DNA of 64,000 nt, from positions 62,001 to 126,000 of the forward strand of contig JBCDKM010000004.1 of assembly GCA_038746605.1 (NCBI GenBank), read 5' to 3'. Within the stretch, counting starts at the first letter, position 1; every line of letters starts with the position of its first letter. The position numbers and the translations under genes are program-made. The DNA comes from Rubricoccus sp038746605. Lineage in GTDB: Bacteria > Bacteroidota > Rhodothermia > Rhodothermales > Rubricoccaceae. The notes under the pieces are model-generated. The model was given only the letters and a program-made list of their open reading frames with translations. It ran no database searches and was not told the DNA's origin. This document shows positions 33,847-42,762 of the stretch, piece by piece.

Positions 33847-34869
33847 CTACACCGGAAGCGCCGTTCCCTGACGGAGTTGACCGAGAAGCGACGAGACGTC
33901 CGTGGTCTTCGCTCGTTGCTCGATGGCTGGGCGGTGCTCTGCGTACAACTCTTGGCCCCGCGCGAGATGGCGGTCGAAGAGCGAGCGGAGGTCAGTGGTC
34001 GCGAGGGTTCGCCCGCCCGCGTAGTAGGCCTTCGCCGCGTGACCGAGCGCGTACGTCGCGGCGAACTGGAAGGCGGAGCCCGCCGCGGTCCGGGCCACTT
34101 TCTTGGCCTTCTTCGACTTCTTCTTGCCGAGAACGGGCCGGAGCGCATTGCCCGCCAGCCCGCCGAGGAGACCACGCGCGTACGTCTCGATCACCTGCGA
34201 GGTGAGACCGAGCCCGACCGCACCGAGAAGCTCCTTCGCCTTCGTGGCGTTGAGCTCGTGGGCGAAGTGCTGGCCGATCCGGTAGACCATCTTCGTCTGC
34301 ATCGGGACGACGGCAAGCGTGGCGGCCTTCTGCGGGAGGAGTTCGAGCGCTGCGTTCCCGATTGCGTAGCGAAGGATCATCGGGTCGAGCGCCGCATCGG
34401 CGTCGAGCGTGGGGAGAGCGGGGGGCTCTGTGGTGTCCGGGATCGCGTTCTGAGCGAGCGGCACGAGGCCAGCGGGTGGTTCGGCCTCGGGCGAGTCGTC
34501 CGCCAGCGCGTCGGCGGCGGTGGTGAGCGGCTCGGCCGCGCTCGCGTCCAGACCCAGCGCGGCGCGGAGGCTCTGGAGAAACGCGGTCTCGGCATCGTCG
34601 GCGCGACCGTCCGCATCGCACACAGCGACGGCCATCTCGTACGTGAGCGTGCGAACACCACCCGGCCGGAGGCGGGCCGCCTCGCGCTCCACATCGATCT
34701 CGCCGAGGAGGACGCGCTCGTACCGCTCGGGCTCGAAACCGGCGTCGAGGCTGGAGTAGATGCTCCGCAGCCGGTCGCGCTCGCGGTCGTCTTTCCACCC
34801 GTCGGCGAGGGCGGCCATGAGGCAGAGGGTCGCGATGGCATCGCGCTCGTCGTCGGTGAGGGAGGTCAT
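33847..34869 (-). CDS. TerB-like / DUF697 protein
   Basis: 340 residues. The N-terminal ~110 residues are a TerB-type all-helical acidic domain (DDERDAIATLCLMAALADGW, EMAVAVCDADGRADDAETAF). After an acidic/Pro linker the C-terminal half (IGNAALELLPQKAATLAVVP, MVYRIGQHFAHELNATKAKE, ARGLLGGLAGNALR) matches DUF697, a membrane-associated domain often found beside small GTPases. A central lysine run, KKKSKKAKK, is notable. Function unknown; TerB domains occur in stress-associated membrane complexes. Confidence 0.78.
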   Translation of the reverse strand: MTSLTDDERDAIATLCLMAALADGWKDDRERDRLRSIYSSLDAGFEPERYERVLLGEIDVEREAARLRPGGVRTLTYEMAVAVCDADGRADDAETAFLQSLRAALGLDASAAEPLTTAADALADDSPEAEPPAGLVPLAQNAIPDTTEPPALPTLDADAALDPMILRYAIGNAALELLPQKAATLAVVPMQTKMVYRIGQHFAHELNATKAKELLGAVGLGLTSQVIETYARGLLGGLAGNALRPVLGKKKSKKAKKVARTAAGSAFQFAATYALGHAAKAYYAGGRTLATTDLRSLFDRHLARGQELYAEHRPAIEQRAKTTDVSSLLGQLRQGTALPV

Positions 34870-35007
34870 GGGAACGGGCGCCCGGCGGCACGGAAAAGAG
34901 ATCGGGGCGGTCGAACGCCACGTTCGTTCGCTGGGTCCGGTTCACGCCGAACGCGACTGGCGACCCGTGCCGTCGCGAGACGAAAGGCGCTCATTGCAGC
35001 GACACTT

Positions 35008-35029
35008 CCCGCCTCGGCGCCGAGGCGGG
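35008..35029. repeat. Short GC palindrome (family P), perfect
   Basis: CCCGCCTCGGC/GCCGAGGCGGG, 11-bp arms with no spacer, between the divergent TerB-DUF697 and metzincin-like genes. Confidence 0.9.
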
Positions 35030-35053
35030 GGGACTCGCGGGTAGCTTGCCGTC

Positions 35054-36262
35054 ATGGAGCCCGAGCCCGACGCCATCCCCGAACCGAGCGCCCCTCCCGT
35101 CGTGGTGGGGTGGGTGCTGGCGGGCGGCCTGAACGACGCCCAGCGCCGGGCCGTCGCTCTCGCGCGAAAGCTCGTCCGCGACGAACTGCGCCGCGCGCTC
35201 CCCCAGTTCGACTGGCGCCTGCCGTCCGTCCGCCGCCGCGATGTGGTACCCGGTGCTCGCGCCGAACCCGTGGATTTGCTCGACATCGGCGCGGCCGAGC
35301 GCGACCTCGGCGAGTGGGACTTTGCCCTCGTCGTGACCGCTGCCGATCTCCGCGCGCGGTTCCGGCCGTTCGCCCTGGGAACGCCCTCGCAGGCCCTCGG
35401 TGTGGCCGTGCTCTCGGTCGCACGACTGGACCCGACGCTCCGTGACGCCTCGCCCGACCCCGACCGCCTCGCGGACCGCGTCGCCACCCTCGCGCTGCAC
35501 GAGTTGGGTCACCTCAACGGCCTCGTTCACCGCACCGACCCGGACGACCTGATGCACGACATCAAGGCCCCGGCCGACCTCGACGGCATGCTGACGTACT
35601 CCGCTGATGAGATCGCGGAACTAGCCGACGAACTGGCCGACGTGGCCGATCCGCGCATGGAGGAACGGAGCGGTTCCCAGCGGTTGAGCGGTGCCGCCTT
35701 CGCCGTTCGCGCCCTCTGGAGCGAGCGCGCCGACGTGGTGGACGCCGTGCGCCAAATCCGCCCCTGGCGCTTCCCGTTCCAGTTCTCCAAGCTCACGACG
35801 GCTGCCGTCTCCACGCTCGTCGTTCTCGTGATGACGGCCGAGGCGTGGGACCTCGGCGCGAGGCAGCCCGCCGTGCTGGTCATCGCGCTCTCCGTGGCCG
35901 TGCTGGTGGGCGCGAGCGTCTACCTCGTGCGGAAGCAGCGCCTCCTCGTGCACCGCCGGAGCCGTAAGCGGAGCGAGCAGCGCGTCGTTGCGGAGGCGTC
36001 TGTTCTGCTCGCCGTCGGCATCGGGATGGCGACGACCTACGCGATCCTCTTCCTCGCGACCCTCGCGCTTTCCCTTCTGCTCTTCGACCGCGCGATCCTG
36101 GAAGGCTGGGCGGCGACGCTCGGCGAGACCATCGCGGCGGGGCACATCGTCGTCTTCGCGGCGTTCGTGGCGACCATCGGGCTCGCCGTCGGCGGCCTCG
36201 GTGCCAGCTTCGAGGAACAGACCTACTTCCGCCACGTCGCGCTGGTGGACGAGGAGACGTGA
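35054..36262 (+). CDS. Predicted membrane-anchored metzincin-like metalloprotease
   Basis: 402 residues. The N-terminal half resembles archaemetzincins, with the zinc motif HELGHLNGLVH (HExxHxxGxxH) near residue 152 followed by the Met-containing DDLMHD. After residue ~250 there are four hydrophobic segments (VSTLVVLVMTAEAW, VLVIALSVAVLVGASVYLV, VLLAVGIGMATTYAILFL, HIVVFAAFVATIGLAVGG). This fusion of a soluble metzincin core to membrane helices is unusual. Substrate and side of the membrane are unknown. Its stop overlaps the next gene's GTG start (GTGA). Confidence 0.75.
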   Translation: MEPEPDAIPEPSAPPVVVGWVLAGGLNDAQRRAVALARKLVRDELRRALPQFDWRLPSVRRRDVVPGARAEPVDLLDIGAAERDLGEWDFALVVTAADLRARFRPFALGTPSQALGVAVLSVARLDPTLRDASPDPDRLADRVATLALHELGHLNGLVHRTDPDDLMHDIKAPADLDGMLTYSADEIAELADELADVADPRMEERSGSQRLSGAAFAVRALWSERADVVDAVRQIRPWRFPFQFSKLTTAAVSTLVVLVMTAEAWDLGARQPAVLVIALSVAVLVGASVYLVRKQRLLVHRRSRKRSEQRVVAEASVLLAVGIGMATTYAILFLATLALSLLLFDRAILEGWAATLGETIAAGHIVVFAAFVATIGLAVGGLGASFEEQTYFRHVALVDEET

Positions 36263-37623
36263 GAATGCAGAACTCAGAAGGGCGAATGCAGAAGGGAGGG
36301 CTCCGCCCGGGCATCCGCCGGTCGGCCGTGGTTCTCGCGATATCGGCGCTTCTGTGGGGATGTGAGCGCGGTCCGCGCGTCTCCACCGCCGGGCCCGGAG
36401 CGCCTCCGCCAGAGGCCGTCCTCTACCGCGACACGCCCGAGGCGGACCTCCTCGAGGTTCTGGACCGGGACTTCTCACCCGACCGCACCCTCGGCTACGA
36501 CCGCGCGCGCGACGAACTCTACGGCCGGGAGCAACTCACCGTCGGCGCGCTCTGCACCGTCTACACCGAGTACTGCATCGCGCTTCCGGCGGGGGATCCG
36601 TCCAGCGAGGCGTTCCGCCTCGGCATCAACGCCGAGCACGTCTGGCCGCAGTCCATGGGCGCCCGCGCCGAGCCACTTCGAAGCGACCTGCACCACGTCT
36701 TTCCGGCTCGCGAGGCGGTCAACTCGTCGCGTGGCAACCTCCCGTTCGGTGAGGTCCCCGACGCCCTCACCGAGGCGTGGTATCGCGACGACGAGAGTCA
36801 GTCGCGCATCCCGGACCTCGCACCCGATCAGTGGAGCGAGCGCGGCCAGGGCCGCTTCGAACCGCGCGAGGACCGCAAGGGGGATATCGCCCGCGCCGTC
36901 TTTTACGTCGTCGCGACGTACCCGGAGCGCGCGGCACTGTCCTTCTTCCGCACGATGCAGGACGACCTCCTCGTCTGGAACCGCGCTGATCCGCCCGACG
37001 AACGCGAGCGCGCCCGAAGCGCCTGGGTGGCGAGCCTCCAGGGCACCGAGAATCCCTTTGTGATCGATTACACGCTCGCCGACCGAATCTGGAACGGGAG
37101 CGTCACAACGTCGACACCGTCCGCCTCGGGGCCGTCGCCGTGGATACCCACGGCCAGCGGTCCGCTCTGGATCAACGAGATCCACTACGACAACTTGGGC
37201 GACGACGAGGGCGAGGGCATCGAGGTCGCAGGATCGGATGGGACCTCGCTGGACGGTTGGCGCCTCGTACTCGTCAACGGCAGCAATGGTGAGATTTATT
37301 CCAGCACGCCGCTCTCCGGCACGCTCATCGGAGATGGCATCGGGACGGAGTGGCTGCCCGTCCCTGGCCTCCAGAACGGGTCGCCAGACGGCGCCGCGCT
37401 CATCGCGCCCGATGGCTCCATCGCGGAAGCGGTCTCTTGGGAGGGCGCGATGTCTGCCCTCGGTGCCTCGTTCGGTGACATCGGCGTGATGCAGCCGCCG
37501 GATACGCCCCCGGGCACCTCGCTTCAGCGTATCGGAACAGGCCGCGAGGCGGCGGACTTCCGCTGGGCCGAGGGTCGCTCCGCCTCGCCGGGCTGGCTCA
37601 ACGAGGGCCAGCGCTGGCGGTGA
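36259..37623 (+). CDS. Endonuclease I family lipoprotein with one lamin-tail domain
   Basis: 454 residues from GTG at 36259; ATG at 36265 or 36286 may be the true start, and the last fits the signal peptide best. The lipobox is SALLWGC. The nuclease domain has INAEHVWPQSMG, DLHHVFPA and EAVNSSRGNLPF. A single LTD (LWINEIHYDNLGDDEGEGIE) follows a Ser/Pro linker. It is a paralogue of the T9SS-exported protein at 30913, but it is lipid-anchored, has one LTD and lacks a sorting tail. A 10-bp direct repeat, GAATGCAGAA, occurs twice at its 5' end. Confidence 0.88.
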   Translation: MRMQNSEGRMQKGGLRPGIRRSAVVLAISALLWGCERGPRVSTAGPGAPPPEAVLYRDTPEADLLEVLDRDFSPDRTLGYDRARDELYGREQLTVGALCTVYTEYCIALPAGDPSSEAFRLGINAEHVWPQSMGARAEPLRSDLHHVFPAREAVNSSRGNLPFGEVPDALTEAWYRDDESQSRIPDLAPDQWSERGQGRFEPREDRKGDIARAVFYVVATYPERAALSFFRTMQDDLLVWNRADPPDERERARSAWVASLQGTENPFVIDYTLADRIWNGSVTTSTPSASGPSPWIPTASGPLWINEIHYDNLGDDEGEGIEVAGSDGTSLDGWRLVLVNGSNGEIYSSTPLSGTLIGDGIGTEWLPVPGLQNGSPDGAALIAPDGSIAEAVSWEGAMSALGASFGDIGVMQPPDTPPGTSLQRIGTGREAADFRWAEGRSASPGWLNEGQRWR

Positions 37624-37653
37624 GCCTCCGCCTCGGCCGCTTCCACCGCGTCC

Positions 37654-37678
37654 CTCCGCCTCGGCACCGAGGTGGGAG
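37654..37678. repeat. Short GC palindrome (family P)
   Basis: CTCCGCCTCGG-CA-CCGAGGTGGGAG between the convergent nuclease and dnaB genes. Confidence 0.8.
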
Positions 37679-37681
37679 GGG

Positions 37682-39328
37682 CTAGAACGGAGCGTCGGTC
37701 GCCGGAGGCGGGAGGGGCGGCGGGCCGGAGCCATCGCCGCCGCCGTAGGGCGCGTCGCCGTACGGGTCCTGGCCTCCGCCGTAGCCCCCGCCTCCGTAGG
37801 GATCACCGCCGCCGTACGGATCGGACTGGACGTAGCTCGTCAGGTTCTCGAACCGAGCGAACTGGTTCACGAATGCCACCTTCGCGTTGCCGATCGGACC
37901 GTTTCGCTGCTTCCCGATGATGAGCTCGCCGAGGCCCTCGGTGGAGTTGCCCTGGTCGTCCACGGTGATGCCGTACCGCTCGGCGCGGTAGATAAACATG
38001 ACCACGTCCGCGTCCTGCTCGATGGAGCCCGACTCGCGGAGATCAGAGAGCTGCGGCCGCTTGTCCGGACGCGACTCCACCGCGCGCGAGAGCTGGCTCA
38101 GCGCGAGGACGGGCACGTTGAGCTCCTTCGCGAGGCCCTTCAGCGAGCGGCTGATCTGCGCGATCTCCTGCTCGCGGTTGGAGCCCTTGCTCTGGGTCGT
38201 CCCGTGCATGAGCTGCAGATAGTCCACGATCACGAGGCCGATGTTGTGCTCGGCCTTGAGGCGGCGGCACTTGGCGCGAAGCTCTAGGATGCCGAGGCCC
38301 GGCGTGTCGTCGATAAAGATTTGGGCGGCAGAAAGGCGTCCGGCGGCACGGGCCAGCTTGGGCCAGTCGTCGTCGTGGAGGCGGCCGGTACGGGCGGCCT
38401 GGGCGTCCACGCGCGCCTCACTCGTGAGGAGGCGCTGCGCCAGCTGCTGCGCGCTCATCTCCAGCGAGAAGTACGCGACGCCCGTCGGCTTCTCGGGATG
38501 GAGCGCGGCGTTTCGCGTGACCGCGAGGCTGAGGGCGGTCTTGCCCATGGAAGGCCTCGCCGCGATGACCACCATATCCGAGTTTTGCCAGCCGCCCGTG
38601 AGCGCGTCCAGGCTCGTGAAGCCGGAGGGCACGCCGGTGACGCCCTGCGTCTGGCCGTGGATGCTCTCCAGATGTGAGAGTGTCTCCTTGACGGCGCTCA
38701 TCATGGAGACGGCACCCTTGCGTAGCTGACTCTCCGAGATCTGGAAGATCTCGCGCTCGGCGCGGTCCAGCAGGTCGAAGGCGTCCGTCGTCGGGTCGAA
38801 GGCCTCGCCGACGACGCCAGTCATCGTGGTGATGAGCTTCCGCAGGAGGCTCTTTTCCGCGATGATGCGGGCGTGGTATTCCACGTTGGCCGCACTCGCG
38901 ACCCGCGTGGTGAGTTCGGTCAGGTAGTACCCGCCGATGCTCTCGTAGTCGCCGCGCCGCTTGAGTTCCTCGGAGAGCGTGACGAGGTCGACCGGGTTGG
39001 CGCGTTCGAAGAGGGCCTGGATAGCGGCGTAGATCTTCTCGTGGCGGCCGTCATAGAACGCATCGCCGGGAAGGATCTCGATAGCCTTCGGGATGGCCTC
39101 GCGCTCGATCAGGAGGGCGCCGAGCACGGCCTGCTCCACGTCGACGGCCTGCGGGGGCATCCGCCCGGCCTGCTCGCGGATGGGCACCACATTGGCCGGT
39201 CGCGCCGGTTGGCGCCGCGCGCCGCCGGTCAACTGTGCCAGGGAAAAGTCGTGCGCCTCGTCGATGCGGATGGGGCGCGCGGGCTCGTCGTCGGGCGGGG
39301 GCGGGTTGAGATCGGAGAACTCGGCCAT
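37682..39328 (-). CDS. dnaB: Replicative DNA helicase
   Basis: 548 residues. An N-terminal DnaB domain (EQAVLGALLIEREAIPKAIE) and linker precede the RecA-like motor, with Walker A ARPSMGKTALSLA near residue 257, a YFSLEMSAQQLAQRLL block and Walker B LVIVDYLQLM. No intein interrupts it. The tail is unusually Gly/Asp/Pro/Tyr-rich (DPYGGGDPYGG and so on) and disordered. DnaB unwinds DNA at the fork with DnaG and loads at oriC through DnaA/DnaC-type factors. The uracil-DNA glycosylase-like gene lies 9 bp upstream, so the two are probably cotranscribed. Confidence 0.97.
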   Translation of the reverse strand: MAEFSDLNPPPPDDEPARPIRIDEAHDFSLAQLTGGARRQPARPANVVPIREQAGRMPPQAVDVEQAVLGALLIEREAIPKAIEILPGDAFYDGRHEKIYAAIQALFERANPVDLVTLSEELKRRGDYESIGGYYLTELTTRVASAANVEYHARIIAEKSLLRKLITTMTGVVGEAFDPTTDAFDLLDRAEREIFQISESQLRKGAVSMMSAVKETLSHLESIHGQTQGVTGVPSGFTSLDALTGGWQNSDMVVIAARPSMGKTALSLAVTRNAALHPEKPTGVAYFSLEMSAQQLAQRLLTSEARVDAQAARTGRLHDDDWPKLARAAGRLSAAQIFIDDTPGLGILELRAKCRRLKAEHNIGLVIVDYLQLMHGTTQSKGSNREQEIAQISRSLKGLAKELNVPVLALSQLSRAVESRPDKRPQLSDLRESGSIEQDADVVMFIYRAERYGITVDDQGNSTEGLGELIIGKQRNGPIGNAKVAFVNQFARFENLTSYVQSDPYGGGDPYGGGGYGGGQDPYGDAPYGGGDGSGPPPLPPPATDAPF

Positions 39329-39337
39329 CGCGGAAGT

Positions 39338-40291
39338 CTAGGCAGCGCGGCGCGAGCGGCCGCCGATCTCGTCGTAGCGGGTGCGGAGCAGCTTCACGTC
39401 TTCCCAGGTGGGGCGCTTCCACTGCGGGTTGCGCAGGAGCGCGGCCGGGTGGTAGGTCACCATGAGCGGGAGGCCGTAGTAGTCGTGGAACTTGCCGCGG
39501 AGGCTACCGAGGCTAGAGGTCCGGCCCAGCAGCCCGTTCCCGGCACTCTTGCCGACGGCGAGGATCATCTTCGGCTGCACCAGCGCGATCTGCTTGTAGA
39601 GGATCGGTATGTGAGCTTCCACTTCTTCCGCGAGCGGGTCGCGGTTGTTCGGCGGGCGGCTCTTCAGGATGTTCGCGATGTAGACCTCGTCGCGGTCGAA
39701 GAGGATGGCGTCGAGGATCTTGTTGAGGAGCTGCCCCGCGCGGCCGACGAACGGCTCGCCGGTCTTGTCCTCGTCCGCGCCCGGCGCCTCGCCGATGATC
39801 ATCAGGTCCGCATCCGCCGGACCCGTACCTAGGACTGGGTTGATCCGGTTCTCGTCGATGGGCACGAGGACGGTCTTGGACAGCCACTCGTTGATTTCCT
39901 CCAGCGAGGTCATCTCGTGGAGCGGGTGCCCCTCGGGAATGAGGCTCTCGATGCGCTGGTAGGGCGAGAGGCTGAGGTCCTGGCTGGGGTCGGGAAGCTC
40001 GCCGAAGAGGTCGGGCACGTCGTCGTCGGGTTCGGTCGGGTCGGGGGGCGCAGGTGCCGAGGCGGGCAGGGTGGGAGCCTCGGCCTCGGGAGGCGCGTCG
40101 GCGGTGTCGCCTGCGGGAGCAGGCTCGGACGGTGCCGGGATGGCCTCGGGTCCGAGGTAGCGCGTGGCGCCGGTGATTTCCTGCTGGAGCGCGAGGAGCG
40201 CGCGGGCCTGCCGGAGGACCTCAGCGGGGTCGAATCCGCCCGCGCCGGGCTCAGCAGTCGGTTCAACCGGAGCGGTGGGGGCGTCGGACAC
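39338..40291 (-). CDS. Uracil-DNA glycosylase family 4-like protein lacking iron-sulfur cysteines
   Basis: 317 residues. A Pro/Ala-rich ~100-residue N-terminus precedes a family-4 UDG fold: motif A LMIIGEAPGADEDKTGEPFV and GRAGQLLNKILDA, NILKSRPPNNRDPLAEEVEA, and motif B THPA-type YHPAALLRNPQWKRPTWEDV. In family 4 a [4Fe-4S] cluster is held by four Cys: an N-terminal CxxC, a Cys before RPPNNR and one ~15 residues on. Here these positions are non-Cys (LVPIDENR, KSR, EAH) and the whole protein contains no cysteine. It should excise uracil from DNA, with the cluster lost or replaced by packing. It is immediately upstream of dnaB. Confidence 0.9.
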   Translation of the reverse strand: MSDAPTAPVEPTAEPGAGGFDPAEVLRQARALLALQQEITGATRYLGPEAIPAPSEPAPAGDTADAPPEAEAPTLPASAPAPPDPTEPDDDVPDLFGELPDPSQDLSLSPYQRIESLIPEGHPLHEMTSLEEINEWLSKTVLVPIDENRINPVLGTGPADADLMIIGEAPGADEDKTGEPFVGRAGQLLNKILDAILFDRDEVYIANILKSRPPNNRDPLAEEVEAHIPILYKQIALVQPKMILAVGKSAGNGLLGRTSSLGSLRGKFHDYYGLPLMVTYHPAALLRNPQWKRPTWEDVKLLRTRYDEIGGRSRRAA

Positions 40292-40389
40292 GGGCGCGGG
40301 AAGGGCCGGAGCGGGCGTCGCGGCGGCGCCTCAATCTAGGGGCCGGGTGCCGGGTTCTCAACGCGAGTTCGCGCGAATGTGGGGCGCAT

Positions 40390-41007
40390 TCAGTCGGCCA
40401 GCGCGGCGCGGGCGGCCGGCAGGATGCGCTCGCTCCACTGGCGGTAGGCTTCCCCGTCCGGGTGGAGGTCGTCGCCGACCGTCATCGCACCTTGCTCGCG
40501 GGAGAGCGGCGTGATACCGACCCAGGCGACGCCTGCCGTTTCGGACTCCTCGCGCGCGATAGCGTTGAAGATGTCCACCTCGCGCGTGATCTGCTCCGGC
40601 GAGCGCCCCCGTGCATCGCTCGGCGCGAAAGCCGTCCGGCCCCAGTCCGGGAAGGACACCACCACGACGCGACGCGTGTCGCCTCCTGCAAAGCCGACAG
40701 CCCGTTCCAGAAGCCGATGGAAGCCCGCACGGTAGGATTCCGGCTCGCCCCCCCGATACTGGTCGTTCACGCCGACGAGTAGCGTGACGAGCGCGAACGG
40801 TCCGAGCGGGTCCGCCTCGGTGATGCCTGCGTCTAACTCATCGGTCGTCCAGCCGGTGACGGCGATGATCTCTGGGTCGGCGATCTCGATGCCCGAGGCG
40901 CGCAGGGCGGACGCCAGTTGGACCGGCCAGCGGCTCTCAGGCGCGACCCCTTCCCCTATGGTGTAGGAGTCGCCGAGAGCGAGGTAGCGGGGTCGGTCGG
41001 GGGGCAT
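40390..41007 (-). CDS. SGNH/GDSL family hydrolase
   Basis: 205 residues. Block I LALGDSYTIGEGV carries the nucleophile Ser, the Gly block is VTGWTTDELDAGI, block III TLLVGVNDQYRGG carries Asn, and block V DDLHPDGEAYRQW supplies the Asp-His pair. No signal peptide is seen, so it is probably cytoplasmic. It is an esterase or lipase-like hydrolase of unknown substrate. It lies 16 bp downstream of coaBC in the same direction. Confidence 0.9.
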   Translation of the reverse strand: MPPDRPRYLALGDSYTIGEGVAPESRWPVQLASALRASGIEIADPEIIAVTGWTTDELDAGITEADPLGPFALVTLLVGVNDQYRGGEPESYRAGFHRLLERAVGFAGGDTRRVVVVSFPDWGRTAFAPSDARGRSPEQITREVDIFNAIAREESETAGVAWVGITPLSREQGAMTVGDDLHPDGEAYRQWSERILPAARAALAD

Positions 41008-41023
41008 CGCGGAACAGAACGCG

Positions 41024-42253
41024 TCAGGTGACGGCGTCGAGAATCGCGCGGGCGACCTCGGGCTTGGGCGCGAGCGGGACCTCCTCGCGCTGACCGTCGC
41101 GGCCGAGGAGCACGACGCGGTTCGTACCGGTGCCGAACCCGGCCCCGTCCTCGCCCTGAATATTCAGAACTATCCAGTCCAGATGCTTTTTATGGAGCTT
41201 GGCGTGGGCATTCGCCTCCCCATCGTGGGTTTCGAGGGCGAACCCGACGAGTGTTTGGTGGTCGGTGCGGCGCTCCCCGAGGGTCTTCAGCACATCCGGC
41301 GTGCGGCGGAGTGTGAGCGTCAGATCGTCGCCGGTCTTCTTGAGCTTGCGGTCGCTGGGCTCGGCGGGGGCGTAGTCCGAGACGGCGGCCGTGGCGACGA
41401 TCAGGTCGGCGTCGGCGTGGTCCATCGCGGCGGCGTGAAGGTCGTCAGCGGTAGTGATGTCGATGCGGGTCACGCCGGGCGGGGTCTCCAGCGCGACGGG
41501 CCCGGCGAGAAGCGTCACCTCGGCGCCCCGTGCGGCGGCCTCTCGCGCGATAGCGAAGCCCATCGTGCCGGTGCTTCCGTTGGAGAGGAAGCGGACGGGG
41601 TCGAGGGCTTCGCGGGTGGGGCCCGCCGTCACCAGCACCGTCTTGCCGGTCAGCGGGCTAGGGGTCTCCGCCTCGGCGCCGAGGCGGGGGGAGGCGGAAA
41701 GCCACGGACCCAGGGAATCCACGATGGTCTCGGGCTCCGGCAGGCGCCCATCGCCGGTGAGGCCGCTCGCCAGTTCGCCGCTCGCGGGTGCGAGGACGGT
41801 CACGCCATCGGTCTCCAGCTGGCGGATGTTGCGCTGTGTGGCGGGGTGATGCCACATATCGTGGTCCATCGCGGGGGCGACCAGCACCGGGCATCGCGCG
41901 GAGAGCACGACGGCAGTCAGCATGGAGTCGCACATGCCGGTGGCGAGCTTCGCAAGGGTCTGCGCCGTGGCGGGTGCGATCACGATGCCGTCGGCCCAAA
42001 GGCCGAGTTCGACATGCTTCGTCCAGAGCGCGGCGTCAGCGCCGGGTCCCGCCTCGGGCCAGAGGCCGACGAGCGCCTCGCGCCGGGCCAGCGTGCCGAG
42101 CGTGAGCGGCGCGATGAAGCGCGTGGCGGCGGGCGTCAGGATGGGCTGCACCTCCGCGCCCGCCTTGATGAGCTGGCGGATGATCTCGGCGGCTTTGTAG
42201 GCTGCGATGCTGCCCGTGACGCCGAGGACGAGCTTCTTTCCAGAGAGGGACAT
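41024..42253 (-). CDS. coaBC: Bifunctional phosphopantothenoylcysteine decarboxylase / phosphopantothenate-cysteine ligase
   Basis: 409 residues from ATG at 42253 (MSLSGKKLVLGVTGSIAAYK); a further upstream ATG at 42295 is less likely. The CoaC half has the flavin-binding VTGSIAAYKAAEII, the active-site HVELGLWAD region and PAMDHDMWHHPATQRN. The CoaB half starts TVLVTAGPTREALDPVRFLSN and includes VSDYAP and KLKK. Together they make 4'-phosphopantetheine for coenzyme A. A perfect family P palindrome (41668-41687) is translated in the linker between the halves (PRLGAEAE). Confidence 0.96.
   Translation of the reverse strand: MSLSGKKLVLGVTGSIAAYKAAEIIRQLIKAGAEVQPILTPAATRFIAPLTLGTLARREALVGLWPEAGPGADAALWTKHVELGLWADGIVIAPATAQTLAKLATGMCDSMLTAVVLSARCPVLVAPAMDHDMWHHPATQRNIRQLETDGVTVLAPASGELASGLTGDGRLPEPETIVDSLGPWLSASPRLGAEAETPSPLTGKTVLVTAGPTREALDPVRFLSNGSTGTMGFAIAREAAARGAEVTLLAGPVALETPPGVTRIDITTADDLHAAAMDHADADLIVATAAVSDYAPAEPSDRKLKKTGDDLTLTLRRTPDVLKTLGERRTDHQTLVGFALETHDGEANAHAKLHKKHLDWIVLNIQGEDGAGFGTGTNRVVLLGRDGQREEVPLAPKPEVARAILDAVT
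41668..41687. repeat. Short GC palindrome (family P), perfect, inside coaBC
   Basis: CCGCCTCGGCGCCGAGGCGG; it sits in the interdomain linker, where extra residues are tolerable. Confidence 0.9.
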
Positions 42254-42337
42254 GGTCGCCAGATGCGGACCGCTGGATACAGACGCGCCGCCCATTCTCG
42301 CGAGAACAGGCGGCGCGGAGAATCGAGAACGGAAGGT

Positions 42338-42649
42338 CTAGAAGCCGTCGGAGTCGGTCGCGGTCGGGTTGCGGAAGTAGAGCTGGCCCTCCTCGAGCTC
42401 GTCAATAGCGGTGTCCGGGGACTTCTGCTTCCGCTCGTACTCTAGAGAAATGCGGAGCTGGTCCTCGTTGGAGCGGAGCTCCTCGGCGGGGTCGAGCGAG
42501 AGGTCCTCGAAGTAGGAGAGCTTCTGCTCCAGTTCGGCCTTGGTCTTGGAGGCGACCTGGCGGGCGCGCTTCGAGAGCACGACGACGGACTCGTAGAGGT
42601 TGCCCGTCTCGTCGGCGAGGGCGTTGGTGTCGAGGGTGCGGATCGGCAT
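42338..42649 (-). CDS. rpoZ: DNA-directed RNA polymerase omega subunit (Bacteroidota type)
   Basis: 103 residues. TGNLYESVVVLSKRARQVAS matches the conserved helix of the omega/Rpb6 family, with a C-terminal acidic stretch. It sits between gmk and coaBC, the common Bacteroidota arrangement gmk-rpoZ-coaBC, which supports the identification. Omega helps to assemble and stabilise the beta' subunit. Confidence 0.85.
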   Translation of the reverse strand: MPIRTLDTNALADETGNLYESVVVLSKRARQVASKTKAELEQKLSYFEDLSLDPAEELRSNEDQLRISLEYERKQKSPDTAIDELEEGQLYFRNPTATDSDGF

Positions 42650-42731
42650 CGGGTTCGGCGGAGTCAGAACGGGCGAAACTAGAACGAGGAGGGGAGAGGA
42701 GAGAAGGGTAAAGGGTGAAATGACGAGTCCC

Positions 42732-42753
42732 TCCGCCTCGGCGCCGAGGCGGA
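42732..42753. repeat. Short GC palindrome (family P), perfect
   Basis: TCCGCCTCGGC/GCCGAGGCGGA between gmk and rpoZ, so inside a likely operon. Confidence 0.9.
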
Positions 42754-42762
42754 CGAAGCCGT

